From contig CAMHRD010000040.1 of assembly GCA_946187365.1 (NCBI GenBank), forward strand, positions 1 to 8,228: a stretch of DNA of 8,228 bases, written 5' to 3'. This stretch comes from an uncultured Bacteroidales bacterium (GTDB lineage: Bacteria > Bacteroidota > Bacteroidia > Bacteroidales > UBA932). The notes beneath the pieces are model-generated. The model worked only from the letters and a program-made list of their open reading frames with translations. It had not been told where the DNA came from and ran no database searches. Numbering within the stretch: the stretch's first letter is position 1; each line of letters begins with the position of its first letter. The translations under genes and the position numbers were made by a program. This document shows positions 1 to 7,127 of the stretch, one piece after another.

Positions 1-88
1 TCAACATCTCCCCTGCCCTCCCCGGCCAAACCCCTAAGTCTCAAGGCCAAGGATAACAGATATTCAATATGCAAACAATTTGTCTATT
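1..88. other. Leading stretch without a recognisable gene
   Basis: I see no convincing coding frame, RNA gene or clear terminator here. The first 60 bases are C-rich and the rest is AT-rich, as expected for an upstream promoter region. It is probably intergenic, or the tail of a feature that begins before the window. Confidence 0.5.
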
Positions 89-118
89 TTTGCGGGCTGA
101 AAATCTGAATAAAATTTG
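89..118 (+). promoter_or_regulatory. Probable Bacteroidota-type promoter of the DUF486 gene
   Basis: A TTTG at 89-92 serves as the -33 element and TAAAATTTG at 110-118 as the -7 element. The Bacteroidota consensus is TTTG-N19-TAnnTTTG. Here the distance between the two TTTG blocks is 22 rather than 23 bases, and the -7 box has one extra A, so the match is close but not exact. The -7 box ends only 6 bases before the ATG at 125, which predicts a transcript with almost no leader. Confidence 0.5.
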
Positions 119-124
119 TTTACG

Positions 125-493
125 ATGAGCAGGGCGTTGCTTACTATTTTGTTGTTGGTGGTTTCCAACACTTTTATGACGTTGGCCTGGTACGGTCAGT
201 TGAAGTTTAAGACAAATACATTGCTTCCTAGTTGGGGATTGGCGGGTATTGTGCTGATCAGCTGGGGAATAGCATTTATTGAATACTGGTTTATGATACC
301 GGCAAACAGGATTGGATTCAAGGAGTTGGGAGGCCCCTTCACGCTTGTGCAACTGAAGGTGATTCAGGAGGTTATATCAATTGCAGTGTTCGTAATCTTT
401 GCGCTGATATTCTTCCGTACCCAGAGTTTCAACTATAACCACCTGATTGCTTTCTGTTTACTGATTGGGGCGGTTTATTTTGTATTCAGGTAG
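125..493 (+). CDS. DUF486 / DMT-family small membrane protein
   Basis: This is a 122-residue integral inner-membrane protein with four predicted transmembrane helices at about residues 4-22, 38-57, 79-97 and 104-121. Recognisable family features are the FMTLAWYGQLK stretch (17-27), the SWGIAFIEYW segment followed by PANRIG (46-64), the QLKVIQEVI stretch (76-84) and the C-terminal GAVYFVF. These match the DUF486 (COG3169) family, a single-domain relative of the drug/metabolite transporter superfamily whose substrate is unknown. I chose ATG 125 over the in-frame TTG at 116 because the TTG lies inside the promoter -7 box and family members begin near this point. The size is normal for the family. 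Base use is more T-rich than in the downstream genes, as expected for such a hydrophobic protein. A proton-coupled dimeric transporter like EmrE is a guess by superfamily only. No terminator is visible in the 61 bases before the hydrogenase, so some readthrough is possible. Confidence 0.88.
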   Translation: MSRALLTILLLVVSNTFMTLAWYGQLKFKTNTLLPSWGLAGIVLISWGIAFIEYWFMIPANRIGFKELGGPFTLVQLKVIQEVISIAVFVIFALIFFRTQSFNYNHLIAFCLLIGAVYFVFR

Positions 494-554
494 TCAATTG
501 CTACATTTGTGCGCCGAGAGGTTATTTTGTTTATTCTATTTTATCTGTTGATAT

Positions 555-1991
555 ATGGCATTTTATAATAACGTGATGATTGTGCGCCAGGAACTTCTGG
601 CCAAACTCGTAGAGATGTGGAGCGAGGATAGGCTGGTCTCTGAGATAGACCGTCTGCCTATTAAGTTAAGTCCTAAGGGTAAGAATGTTATGGGACGCTG
701 CTGCGTTCACAAAGAGAGGGCAATCTGGAGATACAAGAGCCTTCCTCTTATGGGCTTTGACGAGAAGGATGAACTCACCCCACTGTCATGGTTTGCTAAG
801 ACAGCCCTGGAGAGAAACGACCCTCACAGCAAGGATCACCTGATGTGCGTTGTGGACGAGGCCTGCTCCTCTTGCGTAAAGACAAACTACGAAATCACAA
901 ACCTTTGCCGCGGATGTGTAGCCCGTATGTGCTATATGAACTGCCCTAAGGATGCCATACAGTTTAACAGTGAGGGTAAGGCGGAGATTAATCACGATCT
1001 GTGCATCAGTTGCGGAAAGTGCTACCAGAGTTGCCCTTATCACGCAATTGTTTATATACCAGTACCTTGTGAAGAGGTCTGCCCGGTTAAGGCCATAAGC
1101 AAAGACGAGAGCGGAGTTGAGCACATAGACAAATCCAAGTGCATCTACTGCGGTAAGTGCATAAACGCCTGCCCGTTCGGAGCCATCTTTGAGGTATCAC
1201 AGATCTTTGACGTACTGCAGGGGCTTAAGAACGGAACCGAGATGGTGGCAATTGTGGCACCTGCAATCCTCTCCCAGTTTAAGGGAGTGCCCACAGAGAA
1301 AGTTTACGGAGCAATCAAATCCCTTGGATTCAAGGACGTTATAGAGGTAGCCCAGGGCGCTATGGAGACCACCTCAAGAGAGGCAGAGGAACTTATGGAG
1401 AGAATAAAGGAGGGAAAATCCTTTATGACAACCAGTTGCTGCCCTTCCTGGATAGAGCTTGTACGCAAGCACATACCTCAGATGGCCGAGCACGTCTCCA
1501 CCACAGGCTCCCCTATGTTCTATACCGCCCTCATAGCCAAGAAGAAACACCCTAACGCAAAGGTTGTATTCATTGGCCCTTGCCTTGCCAAGAAGAAGGA
1601 GGTAAGAGACAACCCTAACACAGACATTGCCCTCACCTTTGAGGAGATAGGAAGTGTCTTTGCTGGTCTTCACATAGACTTTGAGAAGGTTGAATCCTTT
1701 GTTCCGGAGGTGCAGTCTTACAAGGAGGCCCACGGCTTTGCCCAAAGCGGCGGAGTTATTGGAGCGGTAAAGTATATTTTGAAAGACGAGCAGGTTAATG
1801 CTACCGCCATTGCTAATCTGGATAAGAAAAACGTAGCCCTACTACGTGCATACGCTGCAACCGGAAAGGCCCCTACTCCTTTTGTGGAGGTAATGGCCTG
1901 TGAGGGTGGCTGTGCAACCGGCCCTTGTATCTACAATGACCCTTCTACCGCCCTCAAGAACCTCAGAGAGGCTCTTGCCAAGATGAAGTAA
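555..1991 (+). CDS. Monomeric group B [FeFe] hydrogenase
   Basis: This 478-residue cytoplasmic enzyme is predicted to catalyse reversible proton reduction to H2, most likely disposing of fermentation electrons from reduced ferredoxin. The three H-cluster motifs are intact: TSCCPSW (293-299), GPCLAKKKE (341-349) and EVMACEGGCATGP (445-457). By analogy with the clostridial enzyme CpI, Cys296, Cys343, Cys449 and Cys453 hold the H-cluster, Cys295 is the proton-transfer cysteine, and Lys346 matches the lysine contacting the diiron site. GPC in motif 2 and GP after motif 3, where group A enzymes have MPC and GGG, point to group B. The N-terminal half has ferredoxin-like motifs at Cys118-130, 150-160 and 196-206, plus Cys98, Cys104/107 and Cys172/176, so at least three [4Fe-4S] clusters are likely. 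The first 97 residues, with Cys49-Cys50, resemble the N-terminal extension of group B enzymes. The maturases HydE, HydF and HydG are not in the window and must be encoded elsewhere. Start ATG 555 is preceded by AT-rich sequence without a clear ribosome site. Confidence 0.95.
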   Translation: MAFYNNVMIVRQELLAKLVEMWSEDRLVSEIDRLPIKLSPKGKNVMGRCCVHKERAIWRYKSLPLMGFDEKDELTPLSWFAKTALERNDPHSKDHLMCVVDEACSSCVKTNYEITNLCRGCVARMCYMNCPKDAIQFNSEGKAEINHDLCISCGKCYQSCPYHAIVYIPVPCEEVCPVKAISKDESGVEHIDKSKCIYCGKCINACPFGAIFEVSQIFDVLQGLKNGTEMVAIVAPAILSQFKGVPTEKVYGAIKSLGFKDVIEVAQGAMETTSREAEELMERIKEGKSFMTTSCCPSWIELVRKHIPQMAEHVSTTGSPMFYTALIAKKKHPNAKVVFIGPCLAKKKEVRDNPNTDIALTFEEIGSVFAGLHIDFEKVESFVPEVQSYKEAHGFAQSGGVIGAVKYILKDEQVNATAIANLDKKNVALLRAYAATGKAPTPFVEVMACEGGCATGPCIYNDPSTALKNLREALAKMK

Positions 1992-2027
1992 CAGTTCCCC
2001 AAAAGACCAAAACTGTATCAGAGTTGA

Positions 2028-2058
2028 CCCAACTTGAGGTTGGGCCGCACCTCTTTTT
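2028..2058 (+). terminator. Probable intrinsic terminator after the hydrogenase gene
   Basis: GAGGT (2036-2040) can pair with ACCTC (2049-2053) around an 8-base loop, followed at once by five T (2054-2058). A second, overlapping hairpin pairs CCCAAC (2028-2033) with GTTGGG (2039-2044) around a 5-base loop. The position, between the stop codon of the hydrogenase and the next promoter, suits a terminator. The stem beside the T run is only 5 base pairs, so its strength is uncertain. Confidence 0.5.
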
Positions 2059-2066
2059 GCACATTT

Positions 2067-2097
2067 TTTGAAAGAAAACCTCCATTTTGTAAATTTG
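2067..2097 (+). promoter_or_regulatory. Consensus Bacteroidota promoter of the parE operon
   Basis: TTTG at 2067-2070, a spacer of exactly 19 bases, and TAAATTTG at 2090-2097 give a full match to the Bacteroidota housekeeping promoter TTTG-N19-TAnnTTTG. Transcription should start about 4-8 bases downstream, near 2101-2105, leaving a leader of about 22-26 bases before the parE ATG at 2127. No other promoter this good is seen before the end of the window, so it probably drives all five genes. Confidence 0.8.
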
Positions 2098-2101
2098 CAG
2101 A

Positions 2102-2119
2102 TTAGGCACTAAGGCCTAA
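2102..2119. repeat. Inverted repeat at the start of the parE leader
   Basis: TTAGGC (2102-2107) and GCCTAA (2114-2119) form a perfect 6-base inverted repeat with a 6-base spacer. It lies between the promoter -7 box and the parE start codon and ends 7 bases before the ATG. It could be an operator-like dyad, or a small hairpin at the very 5' end of the mRNA that shields the transcript or hinders ribosome binding. A chance 6-base repeat is possible. Confidence 0.45.
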
Positions 2120-2126
2120 GATTGAC

Positions 2127-4031
2127 ATGAGCAAAGAAGTGAATAAGAGCGATTACAGTAAGGAAGATATCCAACACCTTGAATGGGCAGACCACTTAAG
2201 GAAAAGACCGGGAATGTATTTGGGGAAGCTCGGAGACGGCAGCGCACCGGATGACGGAATTTATGTTCTCTTTAAGGAGATTGTAGACAACGCCGTAGAC
2301 GAGTTCAATATGGGATACGGCAAGGTGATAGATATAACGTTGGACGAGGAGAGCAAAGAGGTATCTGTAAGGGATTACGGAAGAGGTATTCCTTTGGAGT
2401 CTCTGGTAATCTCTATGGGCGAGATAAATACCAGCGGAAAGTACGGCTCCGCAGCATACGGAAAATCTGTAGGTTTGAACGGTGTGGGAGCAAAAGCCGT
2501 AAATGCAACATCTACAAAGTTTTACGCACAGAGCTGGAGAGACGGTAAGAGCGTTTACGCATACTTTGAAGAGGGAAAACTCAAAAAGACAGGAGAGTTG
2601 GAAAACACCCAGGAGAAGGACGGAACCCTTATCCGTTACACCGCAGACCCTACACTCTATGAGAATTACAGTTACAACCTGGAGTTCATAGACAGGATGC
2701 TCCACTACTACGCATACCTGAATACCGGCCTTACAATCCACTTCAACAAGACCACATACCACTCCAAGAACGGACTGCTGGATCTTATAATGGATAACAT
2801 GACAGAGCAGCCGCTCTATCCCCCTATCCACCTCAAAGGAGATGATATAGAGGTTGTTATCACCCACGGAAACGAATCGGGAGAAAATATATGGTCCTTT
2901 GTGAACGGCCAGAACACCTACCACGGCGGAACTCACCTGAGCGCCTTCAGAGAGATGGCGGCAAAGACCATAAAGGAGTTCTTTAAAAAAGATTATGATC
3001 CTAAGGATGTTAGAGAGTCTATAGTTGCAGCGGTGGCCATCCGCATTGGAGAGCCGGGCTTTGCAAATCAGACCAAGACCTTCCTAAACTCCACAAAGAC
3101 AGATACTGATGAGAGAGGAGGTATTCCTATCCGTACATTCATCGGGAACTTTCTGGCATCTGAACTGGACAACTACCTTCACAAAAATCCTCTGGTGGCA
3201 GAGGCTATGCAGAAGAAGATTATCTCTTCAGAGAAGGAGAGAAAGGAGATTGCATCCGTGCTCAAGAGCAAGAGGAGCAAGAAGGGAATGATTCATAATG
3301 AGAAACTTAGAGACTGCAAGATTCACTATACGGATAATGATCCTCTCTCTGAGGAGACCACAATCTTCATCACTGAGGGTAACTCCGCAAGCGGTACCGT
3401 TTCAAAGGCCCGCAACTCTGATACTCAGGCAGTCTTCTCATTAAGAGGTAAACCAAAGAACACCTACGGCAGCAGTAAGAAGGTTATCTATGACAATGAT
3501 AACAAAGAGTTGAATCTGCTGCAGGCAGCCCTTGATATTGAGGAGGATATAGACAATCTGCGTTATAACAAGGTTGTAATTGCAACGGATGCAGATGTGG
3601 ACGGAATGCACATCAGAATGCTGCTTCTGACCTTCTTCATTCAGTTCTTCCCGGAACTTATAAGAAGAGGCCACCTCTATATACTTCAGACTCCGCTCTT
3701 TAGAGTGAGGAAGAAGAGGAAGGACAACAGTTTTGACGTTCACTACTGCTACTCCGAGACGGAGAAACTCAAGGCCATAGACCAGATGGGCGCTCAAAGT
3801 GAGGTTACCCGTTTCAAAGGCTTGGGAGAGATATCAGACAAAGAGTTCAAGGAGTTTATAGGTGAGAATATCCGCCTGGATACCATAAGGTTAAACAAGG
3901 ATGACTCCATACACCAGATGTTGGAGTTCTATATGGGAAACAACACTCCGGACCGCCAGGATTTCATTATGCAGAACCTGAGAGAAGAGGTGGTTCTGGA
4001 GGAGAGAACGGCAGATGAAAGCGTAGCGTAA
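2127..4031 (+). CDS. parE: DNA topoisomerase IV subunit B (type IIA, ATPase subunit)
   Basis: This 634-residue protein is the ATP-driven half of a type IIA topoisomerase; with ParC it would decatenate daughter chromosomes. The GHKL ATPase domain carries EIVDNAVDE (51-59; Glu51 catalytic base, Asn55 magnesium ligand), DYGRGIP (83-89) and the glycine-rich lid GLNGVGAKAVN (116-126). The transducer domain carries the switch QTK with Lys317. The TOPRIM domain shows EGNSASG (417-423; Glu417), DADVD (488-492; Asp488, Asp490 and Asp492) and RFKGLGEIS (562-570). EGNSASG instead of the gyrase EGDSAGG favours the Bacteroidota ParE type over GyrB, and the long TOPRIM insert of E. coli GyrB is absent. GyrB remains possible but less likely. 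The length is normal for the family. ParC is not next to it: the following gene, 1 base after the stop, is an acyltransferase. The start is the first ATG downstream of the promoter, with no strong Shine-Dalgarno, as usual in this phylum. Confidence 0.93.
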   Translation: MSKEVNKSDYSKEDIQHLEWADHLRKRPGMYLGKLGDGSAPDDGIYVLFKEIVDNAVDEFNMGYGKVIDITLDEESKEVSVRDYGRGIPLESLVISMGEINTSGKYGSAAYGKSVGLNGVGAKAVNATSTKFYAQSWRDGKSVYAYFEEGKLKKTGELENTQEKDGTLIRYTADPTLYENYSYNLEFIDRMLHYYAYLNTGLTIHFNKTTYHSKNGLLDLIMDNMTEQPLYPPIHLKGDDIEVVITHGNESGENIWSFVNGQNTYHGGTHLSAFREMAAKTIKEFFKKDYDPKDVRESIVAAVAIRIGEPGFANQTKTFLNSTKTDTDERGGIPIRTFIGNFLASELDNYLHKNPLVAEAMQKKIISSEKERKEIASVLKSKRSKKGMIHNEKLRDCKIHYTDNDPLSEETTIFITEGNSASGTVSKARNSDTQAVFSLRGKPKNTYGSSKKVIYDNDNKELNLLQAALDIEEDIDNLRYNKVVIATDADVDGMHIRMLLLTFFIQFFPELIRRGHLYILQTPLFRVRKKRKDNSFDVHYCYSETEKLKAIDQMGAQSEVTRFKGLGEISDKEFKEFIGENIRLDTIRLNKDDSIHQMLEFYMGNNTPDRQDFIMQNLREEVVLEERTADESVA

Positions 4032-4032
4032 G

Positions 4033-4632
4033 ATGGGATTATCTAAACTGATTTACAAGATGATGGGGTGGAAAGCCATTGGCAGTGCCCCAGAGGAGAA
4101 GAAGTGCATTATGCTGGGAGTCCCTCATACATCAGTTGTAGATTTTGTGATAGCCTGGTGCGGAATGAAGATTCTTGGAAGAACGCCTAACATTATGATT
4201 AAGAAGGAGTTCTTCTTCTGGCCTCTGGGATGGCTGCTAAGAAAAATGGGCGCAGTTCCGGTAGACAGAAGCCGTGGAGCGAATGTTGCATTGCACAATA
4301 TTGAGGCTCTTCAGAAAGCGGAGAGAATGATTCTTGCTATTGCTCCGGAGGGAACACGCAAGAAGACGGATAAATGGAAAAAGGGATTTCTGGTTATAGC
4401 CAAAGCCTGCAACCTTCCTATTTACCTTGGAGGCTGGGACTATAAGACAAAGAGGCTGATAACAGGCGTAAGATTCTGGCCTTCAGATGATCCCAATAAA
4501 GATATGAAACTTATTCAGGCACACTATGCTGCTCTTGGATATGAAGGACGCCACAAAGGTTGTTGGAGCTATGGGGATGTGACTCCCAAACTTTTGCCCA
4601 ACGATTATAACAAACCGGAAAAGGTGGATTAA
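4033..4632 (+). CDS. PlsC-type phospholipid/glycerol acyltransferase, small form
   Basis: This 199-residue protein belongs to the PlsC/LPLAT acyltransferase family, whose members move a fatty acyl group from acyl-ACP or acyl-CoA onto a glycerolipid or similar acceptor at the membrane. Family blocks are in order: the catalytic H-X4-D as HTSVVD (His32, Asp37), block II as GAVPVDRS (73-80), block III as PEGTRK (105-110; Glu106, Arg109), and block IV around LPIYLGG (128-134). It has no clear transmembrane helix. A hydrophobic, aromatic patch at 60-69 (FFFWPLGWLL) probably anchors it at the inner leaflet. The WDF usually seen after HTS in related short Bacteroidota acyltransferases appears as VDF here, which keeps the catalytic Asp. 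It could be a lysophosphatidate acyltransferase or could act on an aminolipid; sequence alone does not decide the acceptor. The ATG lies 1 base after the parE stop, so translation is probably coupled to parE. Confidence 0.85.
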   Translation: MGLSKLIYKMMGWKAIGSAPEEKKCIMLGVPHTSVVDFVIAWCGMKILGRTPNIMIKKEFFFWPLGWLLRKMGAVPVDRSRGANVALHNIEALQKAERMILAIAPEGTRKKTDKWKKGFLVIAKACNLPIYLGGWDYKTKRLITGVRFWPSDDPNKDMKLIQAHYAALGYEGRHKGCWSYGDVTPKLLPNDYNKPEKVD

Positions 4633-4634
4633 TT

Positions 4635-6122
4635 ATGAAGAGGTTGTTAATGGTAGCTTTGGCTACTATCTTTTTCTACAATGCGTTTGCACAGACCTAT
4701 ACTCTGAAGGAGTATGAGGCGTTTGCGCTTGAAAACAGTAAGAGCATGAAGATTGCTCAGGAGAGGATTAACGCTGCCGAGAATTTGAGAAAAGCGGCTT
4801 TTACTCAATTTCTTCCTAGTTTTCAGGCTGTTGGTTCATATACCTGGAATCAGAAGAGCATCTCTCTTTTGAGCCAGGACGCCCTGCTTCCGGTAGGCAG
4901 CAAAATGGCAGACGGCTCCTTTGGCTTTACTGCAGATCAGGTATCCAACAAATGGACAGTAATAGAGGGGCAACCGGTTCCTCTGGATGCAGACGGCGTT
5001 CCGTTTGACCCAAAGAAGAATCCGGAGAAAATTCTTTGGAAGCAATATGCCTATCTTCCTAAGAGTGAGATGAGTTTTGATGTCCACAATGTTTTTGCCG
5101 CAGGTATAGGTTTCACTCAGCCTATCTTTATGGGAGGCAAGGTCAGAGAACTTTACAATATGGCAAAAAGCAGTGAGGAGGTTGCAAAACTTCAGCAGGA
5201 GAACGAGCAGGAGGAGTTGATTATTTCCGTAGACCAGGCATATTGGACAACAGTCTCACTCATCAATAAAAAGAAGTTGGCGGAGAAATACACTGAACTT
5301 CTTTCAACCCTGGAAAAGCATGTGCAAGCCGCTGTAGACGAGGGCGTTGCCACCAAGGGAGATCTGCTCAACGTTAGAGTGAAACTCAATGAAGCCAACC
5401 TTGCTCTCACAAGGGCAACAGACGGAGTTGCACTCTCAAAGATGGCCCTGTTCCGCGTTTGCGGACTCCCTTTGGAGGGAGACTTTTCACTTGCAGACGA
5501 GGATATTCAACAGACAGACGCCAAGGAACTTGCAGAGGGTTATGACATTGCAAGAGCTATAGACAACCGCGTGGAAATACGCCAGTTGGAGCAACTGGAA
5601 AAGATAAGTCACAGTCAGGTCAACATTGCAAGAAGCCGCTTTATGCCAAACATTATTGCTTCTGCAAACTACCTTATGACAAATCCAAACACATTCAACG
5701 GATTTGAAAACAAGTTTAAGGGAATGTTCACTGCAGGCGTTGCGGTTACAATCCCTATCTTCCATTTTGGAGACAGAGTCTATACGCTTCGCAGTGCAAA
5801 GAGTGAGGAGAAGATTGTAGGCTACAGGATTGAGGAGGCTAAAGAGCTTATAAACCTGCAGGTTACACAGGCCAACTTCAAAGTCAGAGAGGCCAACAGA
5901 AAGTTGGAAAGCGCAAAGAGCAACATTGCTGCGGCAGAGGAAAACCTCCGTCTTGCAGAACTCTCATACAAGGAGGGGCTTATTTCAGTAAGTGATCTTC
6001 TTGCTGCTCAGACTGCCTGGATCAGTGCAAATTCAGATAAGATAGATGCCGGAATAGAGGTCAGAATGTGTGAGCTTTATCTTAAGAAAGCAGTGGGAAT
6101 CAGTAATTTGAATAATAAATAG
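4635..6122 (+). CDS. TolC-family outer-membrane efflux channel
   Basis: This 495-residue protein is the outer-membrane and periplasmic tunnel of a tripartite exporter. A signal peptide spans residues 1-19 (basic MKR, a hydrophobic core, then AFA before Gln20). Two outer-membrane efflux repeats follow, at about 22-280 and 300-490, each with a long helical coiled-coil part. The strand segments repeat recognisably: TQPIFMGGKV (161-170) in the first half and TIPIFHFGDRV (372-382) in the second. The C-terminal helix contains the typical GLISVSDLLAAQ stretch (448-459). Residues about 72-150 form a long, Pro/Asp/Gly-rich insert where E. coli TolC has a short extracellular loop; such enlarged first loops are common in Bacteroidota. 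The ATG is 2 bases after the acyltransferase stop. An AAGGTGG at 4621-4627 lies 7 bases before it and could act as a ribosome site. The adaptor gene follows 11 bases later. Confidence 0.92.
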   Translation: MKRLLMVALATIFFYNAFAQTYTLKEYEAFALENSKSMKIAQERINAAENLRKAAFTQFLPSFQAVGSYTWNQKSISLLSQDALLPVGSKMADGSFGFTADQVSNKWTVIEGQPVPLDADGVPFDPKKNPEKILWKQYAYLPKSEMSFDVHNVFAAGIGFTQPIFMGGKVRELYNMAKSSEEVAKLQQENEQEELIISVDQAYWTTVSLINKKKLAEKYTELLSTLEKHVQAAVDEGVATKGDLLNVRVKLNEANLALTRATDGVALSKMALFRVCGLPLEGDFSLADEDIQQTDAKELAEGYDIARAIDNRVEIRQLEQLEKISHSQVNIARSRFMPNIIASANYLMTNPNTFNGFENKFKGMFTAGVAVTIPIFHFGDRVYTLRSAKSEEKIVGYRIEEAKELINLQVTQANFKVREANRKLESAKSNIAAAEENLRLAELSYKEGLISVSDLLAAQTAWISANSDKIDAGIEVRMCELYLKKAVGISNLNNK

Positions 6123-6133
6123 AGAGATATATT

Positions 6134-7126
6134 ATGAAAAAGTTAGAGCAATCAACCGTCAGTTTGCTGATAGGATTGGCAGCACTTCTTCTGCTGATTA
6201 TAGTTTTGGTTGTAATTGGAATACTCACCTCCAAGAAGCCGGGAAAAGTTTCCCTTCAGGGAACCGTTGAGGCAAAGGAGTACAGAGTCTCCGGAAAGAT
6301 TGCCGGAAGAGTTTCTCAACTTCTCTTTGACGAGGGAGATTCCGTTTCAAAAGGTCAGGTTGTTGTAATGTTGGACAGCCCTGAGATTCAAGCAAAACTC
6401 ATCCAGGCAAACGCTCAGTCCAGAGCGGCTGAGGCACAGCGTGCAAAAGCCTCAGGTTCAGCCAGAGAGGAGTTGGTTCAGGGAGCCTATGAGCAGTGGC
6501 AGAAGGCACAGGTTGGATTGGATATTGCACGCAAATCTTACCAGAGAGTTGAGAACCTCTACAAGCAGGAGGTTGTCTCCGCTCAGAAGAGAGATGAGGC
6601 AAAGGCTCAGTATGATGCAGCCGTTGCTACGGAAAAGGCTGCAAAGAGCCAGTACGATATGGCTTGCCACGGTGCTCAGAGAGAGGACCGTATAGCTGCT
6701 CAGGCAGCGGTGGACGCAGCTCACGCAGGCGTAAATCAGGTCAATTCCTACATAGATGAAATCAATCTGGTTTCTCCTGTAACCGGAATTGTTACCGAGG
6801 TATTCCCTAAGGTTGGAGAACTTGTAGGCCAAGGTGCTCCGATTATGACAGTTACAGATATGAATGATGTATGGTTCTCTTTCAATGTTAGAGAGGATTT
6901 GCTGGAGGGAATAACCGTGGGAAGTGAGATAAATGTTTGGATTCCTGCATTGGGCAGTTCAACTTACAAGGCAAAAGTCTACTTCATAAACGTTATGGCA
7001 TCCTATGCCACTTGGAAACCTACCAAAGTCTCAGGAGAGTTTGACGCAAAGACCTTTGAGGTTAGGGCCAGACCTGTTCAACCTATTGCAAATCTGAGAG
7101 TTGGTATGAGCGCCTTAATCAAGTAA
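6134..7126 (+). CDS. HlyD-family periplasmic adaptor (membrane fusion) protein
   Basis: This 330-residue adaptor would link the inner-membrane permease to the TolC-type channel. One N-terminal transmembrane helix lies at about residues 10-32 and the rest is periplasmic. The biotinyl-lipoyl-like domain is split, as usual: the first half at about 42-82 (VSGKIAGRV, then GDSVSKGQVVVML) and the second half at about 208-240 (VSPVTGIVTEV, then GELVGQGAPIMTV). Between them, 83-206 is a long Ala/Gln/Lys-rich coiled-coil hairpin. The beta-barrel domain covers 243-330, with the ATWKPTK segment (292-298) and TFEVRARP (307-314) resembling YhiI/YbhG-type adaptors that work with ABC exporters. Length and domain order are complete. 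The stop is followed 1 base later by the permease ATG, so the two are probably translationally coupled. Confidence 0.92.
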   Translation: MKKLEQSTVSLLIGLAALLLLIIVLVVIGILTSKKPGKVSLQGTVEAKEYRVSGKIAGRVSQLLFDEGDSVSKGQVVVMLDSPEIQAKLIQANAQSRAAEAQRAKASGSAREELVQGAYEQWQKAQVGLDIARKSYQRVENLYKQEVVSAQKRDEAKAQYDAAVATEKAAKSQYDMACHGAQREDRIAAQAAVDAAHAGVNQVNSYIDEINLVSPVTGIVTEVFPKVGELVGQGAPIMTVTDMNDVWFSFNVREDLLEGITVGSEINVWIPALGSSTYKAKVYFINVMASYATWKPTKVSGEFDAKTFEVRARPVQPIANLRVGMSALIK

Positions 7127-7127
7127 A

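Noticed and set aside
71..93. GCAAA (71-75) and TTTGC (89-93) as an operator dyad over the first promoter
   Set aside because: Only 5 bases per arm in AT-rich sequence with a 13-base spacer, and the right arm overlaps the -33 TTTG box. Chance is the simpler explanation.
497..529. Possible separate promoter for the hydrogenase (ATTG at 497-500 with TATTTTG at 523-529)
   Set aside because: The -7 box lacks one base of the TAnnTTTG pattern, the -33 box is imperfect, and the spacing between the TTG/TTTG blocks is about 25 instead of 23. A promoter is likely somewhere here, but this match is too weak to list as a feature.
786..1745. Minus-strand open frames (786-1124 and 1374-1745) inside the hydrogenase gene
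   Set aside because: The plus-strand frame carries all catalytic motifs. The antisense translations show no family resemblance and no start-site signals.
2196..2936. A 246-codon open frame on the minus strand inside parE
   Set aside because: It is fully opposite a strongly conserved coding region, its translation is Cys/Val/Ser-rich with no recognisable domain, and no promoter precedes it. It is a shadow of parE codon use.
6399..6832. Several overlapping open frames on both strands in the adaptor's coiled-coil region
   Set aside because: The Ala/Gln/Lys/Arg-rich coiled-coil codons rarely give stops in other frames. None of the frames has a recognisable domain or its own promoter.
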